This document shows positions 61,581 through 64,000 of a stretch of 64,000 nucleotides of DNA, one piece after another. The translations under genes were made by a program, and so were the position numbers. The notes below the pieces were generated by a model, which saw only the letters and a program-made list of their open reading frames with translations, was not told the DNA's origin and made no database searches. Source of the stretch: Pristimantibacillus sp052113225 (lineage in GTDB: Bacteria > Bacillota > Bacilli > Paenibacillales > Paenibacillaceae). How positions within the stretch are numbered: the stretch's first letter is position 1; the number at the start of each line of letters is the position of its first letter. The stretch is from contig NZ_JBFRCT010000009.1 of the NCBI RefSeq assembly GCF_052113225.1, forward strand, positions 255,182-319,181, written 5' to 3'.

Positions 61581-62567
61581 ATGAAAAAAAGAGCACTAGG
61601 AAAAACAGGTCTTGAGGTATCTGCGCTGGGGTTAGGTTGTATGGGCATGTCCGATTTCTATAGCGGGCAAAATGATGAGGAATCGGTCCAAACCATTCTA
61701 CGCGCGTTGGAATTAGGTGTTAGCTTTTTGGATACGGCAGATATGTATGGTGTAGGCAGAAATGAGGAGTTGATTGGGAAAGCCATAAGAGGAAAGCGCG
61801 ATGAAGTGGTGCTCGCTACTAAATTTGGCAATGTCCGCGGAGCGGATGGGAGCTTTCTTGGAGTAAACGGAAGTGTAGCGTATGTGAGGGAAGCATGTGA
61901 AGCAAGCTTACGCCGTTTAAACGTAGATCATATTGATCTTTATTACCAGCATCGCGTAGATCCCAAAACACCGATTGAAGAAACGATTGGCGCTATGGCT
62001 GAATTGGTCAAGGAAGGCAAAGTTCGTTATCTGGGGATGTCAGAAGCTTCACCTCGGACAATTATACGCGCTCACGCTGTACATCCTATTACGGCTTTGC
62101 AGACAGAGTATTCACTTTGGAGTCGTGAAGTGGAAGATGAGATTTTACCGGTCTGTCGTGAGCTAGGCATAGGTTTTGTTCCATATAGCCCATTAGGGAG
62201 AGGATTTCTCACAGGGCAAATTAAGCGATATGAAGATTTAGCCGATGATGATTTCCGACGTCAATCCCCAAGATTCCAAGGGGATAATTTTCAGAAGAAC
62301 ATCGAAATGGTTCAACGCATTCAAGAGATTGCTCAGGAAAAGGGCTGCCAGCCATCCCAGCTAGCCTTAGCGTGGTTGCTCAACCAAGGGGATGATATCG
62401 TTCCGATACCTGGAACCAAGAAAAGAATGTACCTCGAGGAGAATGTTGGGTCTTTGCAGGTGCAGCTGACTAGTCGTGATCTAGAAAGAATTAATGAAGT
62501 CGCTCCAGTAGGAATTGCATCAGGTGATCGTTATGCAGCAGCCTCGATGAAAAGCTTGAATTTATAA
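61581..62567 (+). CDS. Aldo/keto reductase
   Basis: This 328-residue NADPH-dependent enzyme starts at ATG 61581 after GAAAGAGG. The catalytic tetrad is D51, Y56, K81 and H124 (DTADMYG, ATKFG, YYQHR). The C-terminal cofactor site has PIPGTKKRMYLEENVG. It is of the AKR13/YajO-like type that reduces aldehydes and ketones. Its substrate is not known. It has its own upstream region and stands alone. Confidence 0.92.
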   Translation: MKKRALGKTGLEVSALGLGCMGMSDFYSGQNDEESVQTILRALELGVSFLDTADMYGVGRNEELIGKAIRGKRDEVVLATKFGNVRGADGSFLGVNGSVAYVREACEASLRRLNVDHIDLYYQHRVDPKTPIEETIGAMAELVKEGKVRYLGMSEASPRTIIRAHAVHPITALQTEYSLWSREVEDEILPVCRELGIGFVPYSPLGRGFLTGQIKRYEDLADDDFRRQSPRFQGDNFQKNIEMVQRIQEIAQEKGCQPSQLALAWLLNQGDDIVPIPGTKKRMYLEENVGSLQVQLTSRDLERINEVAPVGIASGDRYAAASMKSLNL

Positions 62568-62733
62568 GATACTAGACTGTTGCAAAATGACTCTGAGAGT
62601 ATCCTAAAGACAGACTTGTGGTTTGAATGGTAAATGGGCGGGAAATTAGGCGATTTACTCATTAACAAGGTTAAGATCATCGTAGTTGGAAGGAAGTTAT
62701 TAATGTCGGACGACAAGAATTTCTACACAAACG

Positions 62734-62758
62734 AAGTCGCGTAAACTGCGGCTTTTTT
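62734..62758 (+). terminator. Short terminator
   Basis: AAGTCGC (62734-62740) pairs with GCGGCTT (62748-62754) with one G-T pair, and six T follow. Confidence 0.65.
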
Positions 62759-62762
62759 ATTT

Positions 62763-62808
62763 TGTATAGAAGTTCTTGTCATGAGCTCAAGACAAGAACT
62801 TCTATACA
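62763..62808. repeat. Perfect 18-bp inverted repeat, part of a dispersed family
   Basis: TGTATAGAAGTTCTTGTC (62763-62780) is the exact inverted copy of 62791-62808, with a 10-bp spacer. Related sequences occur at about 62710 (GACAAGAATTTCTACACA), about 62821 (GACAAGTACTTCTATAG) and 63729 (ACAAGAACTTCTATACA). The preceding CGGACGACAAGAAT occurs at both 62707 and 63683. Confidence 0.75.
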
Positions 62809-62950
62809 TAACCATATTAGGACAAGTACTTCTATAGAAAGCCGGCGGTCTAAAAATATCCGAGTTATTAAGCTAAAGGGCAGATTACTTTAATGCAACT
62901 TTGTTCTAAATGATGCGTCCTAAATTATAACAAGTGAGGGGGGATTATCG

Positions 62951-63337
62951 ATGTTAGGAGCTTTGAAAAAGAATCCCGTATGGGTTACATTGCTTTTATT
63001 AATTATTGTAGCTGCTTACACCGTAATATCCACGACATCCATTAGTGAGAAAGGATATGTGAACCGGGCGTTAAATGAAGTGGACTATAATAAGCATATC
63101 TTGAATTCGCAGAATGGTGAGGTATCCGTTACTTCTCTAGACGGAAAACGAATCAAGGAGTTATTTGTTCCTAAACCAACAACATTTGCTAAAATTAATC
63201 GCATCGCTCTATGGATTAACGGTAATAAAGCCGTTCGAGTGCTTTTGCATACCGATAACGAAGGATTACAAGGGCCCATTACAGTCTATTTTAACCCAAT
63301 GACCAAGCAAGTTATTGGTTATGATGTACTTGAATAG
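62951..63337 (+). CDS. Hypothetical protein with N-terminal membrane anchor
   Basis: The protein has 128 residues with ATG at 62951 after GTGAGGGGGG. One hydrophobic segment at about residues 11-27 acts as signal anchor, and the rest is an outer domain of mixed strands (VSVTSLDGKRIKELFVPK, then IALWINGNKAVRVLLHTD). No cysteine or catalytic motif was noticed. No family was recognised. A second small membrane protein lies 83 bp downstream. Confidence 0.6.
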   Translation: MLGALKKNPVWVTLLLLIIVAAYTVISTTSISEKGYVNRALNEVDYNKHILNSQNGEVSVTSLDGKRIKELFVPKPTTFAKINRIALWINGNKAVRVLLHTDNEGLQGPITVYFNPMTKQVIGYDVLE

Positions 63338-63420
63338 TGAGACCATTAATAATGGTCCTTATGTTGAGCTAACGGGAGACTATAGTTCAAATAACGAGAG
63401 AAATATAGGAGTTATTGAAA

Positions 63421-63654
63421 ATGTTCAATCAACCGAAAAAGTCTTCTGCAATATACGCAGTAATAGTAGTTCTTTGTGTCATTACTTCTATACTGAGCAT
63501 CTTGTATGGATTATTGGTATATGGCTTTGAGGGGCCTACTAAAGAATTTTTCGTAACAGCATTAATAGCAGTAGTTGCTTGTTTGTTAGCGATAATTTTA
63601 ACAGTGTTACTGTACAAAGAGGATGTCAGATCAAAATCTAGGTTAAAGAAGTAA
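63421..63654 (+). CDS. Small membrane protein, two helices
   Basis: The protein has 77 residues. ATG 63421 lies 9 bp after AGGAG (63407-63411); TTG 63415 is too close. Two hydrophobic helices at about residues 10-32 and 44-66 are joined by a short FEGPTKEF loop, and the end is basic (KEDVRSKSRLKK). The positive ends suggest both termini are inside. Function unknown. Confidence 0.6.
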   Translation: MFNQPKKSSAIYAVIVVLCVITSILSILYGLLVYGFEGPTKEFFVTALIAVVACLLAIILTVLLYKEDVRSKSRLKK

Positions 63655-63817
63655 GGGGCCAATGGCGGAGATATTCTAAAATGCCGGACGACAAGAATCC
63701 TCTTAATATGAGGCTTTATTGAATAAACAAGAACTTCTATACAAACGATAGTAGTAGATATAAGTGGTTAACTAACATCAAGTGATAGAATGATCGGACA
63801 GATTTTTGATCTTATAA

Positions 63818-63858
63818 GAAGCCTGGTTCCTTAGTGGAACCGGGCTTCCGTTTTTTTT
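63818..63858. terminator. Strong terminator
   Basis: GAAGCCTGGTTCC (63818-63830) pairs with GGAACCGGGCTTC with one G-T pair, followed on the plus strand by CG and eight T. Confidence 0.88.
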
Positions 63859-63867
63859 GCGCTGTAT

Positions 63868-63990
63868 TTACTCAAATTTCTTTACGTTACGGGCTGAGTG
63901 CTCTACAGATTGATTTTGCTCGAATACCTCTGCAACTTCCTCGGCGGAAAATTCCGTGTCGTTTGAACCTGGCACCGGCATTTTGTTCAT
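63868..63990 (-). CDS. Small acidic protein, spore-protein-like (5' end uncertain)
   Basis: On the minus strand a 40-residue frame from ATG 63990 reads MNKMPVPGSNDTEFSAEEVA then EVFEQNQSVEHSARNVKKFE. The block TEFSAE-x-VAEV-x-x-QNQ faintly resembles the TEFASETD-V-x-x-V-K-x-QN pattern of gamma-type small acid-soluble spore proteins. The match is weak and the gene may start beyond the window edge. It ends just before the terminator at 63818-63858. Confidence 0.4.
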   Translation of the reverse strand: MNKMPVPGSNDTEFSAEEVAEVFEQNQSVEHSARNVKKFE

Positions 63991-64000
63991 CTTCGTACTC

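Larger units (their letters stand above)
62568..62950. other. Gap with inverted repeats, no gene
   Basis: It contains a small terminator and a set of related GACAAGAACTTCTATACA sequences in both directions, described separately. No reading frame is supported. Confidence 0.6.

Overview
The window reads as a chromosomal segment of an endospore-forming low-GC Gram-positive, most likely a Paenibacillaceae member. The basis is protein character (YlbF/YlbG, RemA, SpoVM, SpoVIF, PrkC with three PASTA domains, Bacillus-type LexA boxes), strong AGGAGG-like ribosome sites with frequent TTG/GTG starts, and a gene order that follows the Bacillus subtilis yloA-to-recG block. Base composition is moderate. 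No rRNA, tRNA or CRISPR array was seen.

Layout. 0-5.5 kb: end of an XPB-type helicase and its partner, ylbF-ylbG, a small conserved gene, a CysL-like LysR regulator and a PHP phosphoesterase. 5.5-7.5 kb: a damaged IS1182-family element with several palindromic repeats. 7.5-20.5 kb: rqcH divergent from a Ca2+-type P-ATPase, then dapF, a fused homocysteine methyltransferase/methylene-THF reductase, remA-gmk-rpoZ, and a lactate-utilisation operon (lutABC) under a DeoR-type regulator instead of the GntR-type LutR. 20.7-22.3 kb: a HAD protein and a membrane-anchored degenerate J-domain protein. 22.5-41.9 kb: a tightly packed housekeeping block coaBC-priA-def-fmt-rsmB-rlmN-prpC-prkC-rsgA-rpe, a small membrane protein, spoVM, rpmB (opposite strand), yloU-fakA-fakB-recG-spoVIF. 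Several starts overlap the previous stop, which suggests translational coupling. 42-53.5 kb: SRAP peptidase, DUF2515 protein, a membrane protein, a glycosyltransferase/MFS/histidine-kinase operon, a GT-C-like membrane protein, a PAP2-related protein and an SOS-controlled YolD/Y-family polymerase pair. 53.6-64 kb: a looser accessory region with gene remnants (CDF transporter tail, CAAX protease, beta-lactamase-like hydrolase), two divergent regulator/quinone-oxidoreductase pairs (MerR and TetR type), a LysE exporter, an aldo/keto reductase, small membrane proteins and short inverted repeats.

The most unusual structure is a tandem set of about 101-bp units between spoVM and rpmB (35376-35719). 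Each unit can fold into two hairpins, and base changes between copies are compensated across the stems, as expected of a structured RNA. Other notable points are an apparent ATA start codon for the Asp23-family gene yloU, a double LexA box over the polymerase promoter, a MerR-type promoter with a stretched spacer, an IS1182 transposase lacking its catalytic-Glu segment, and a cluster of single-base shifts in homopolymer runs at 53.8-61.4 kb that may be gene decay or sequencing error.
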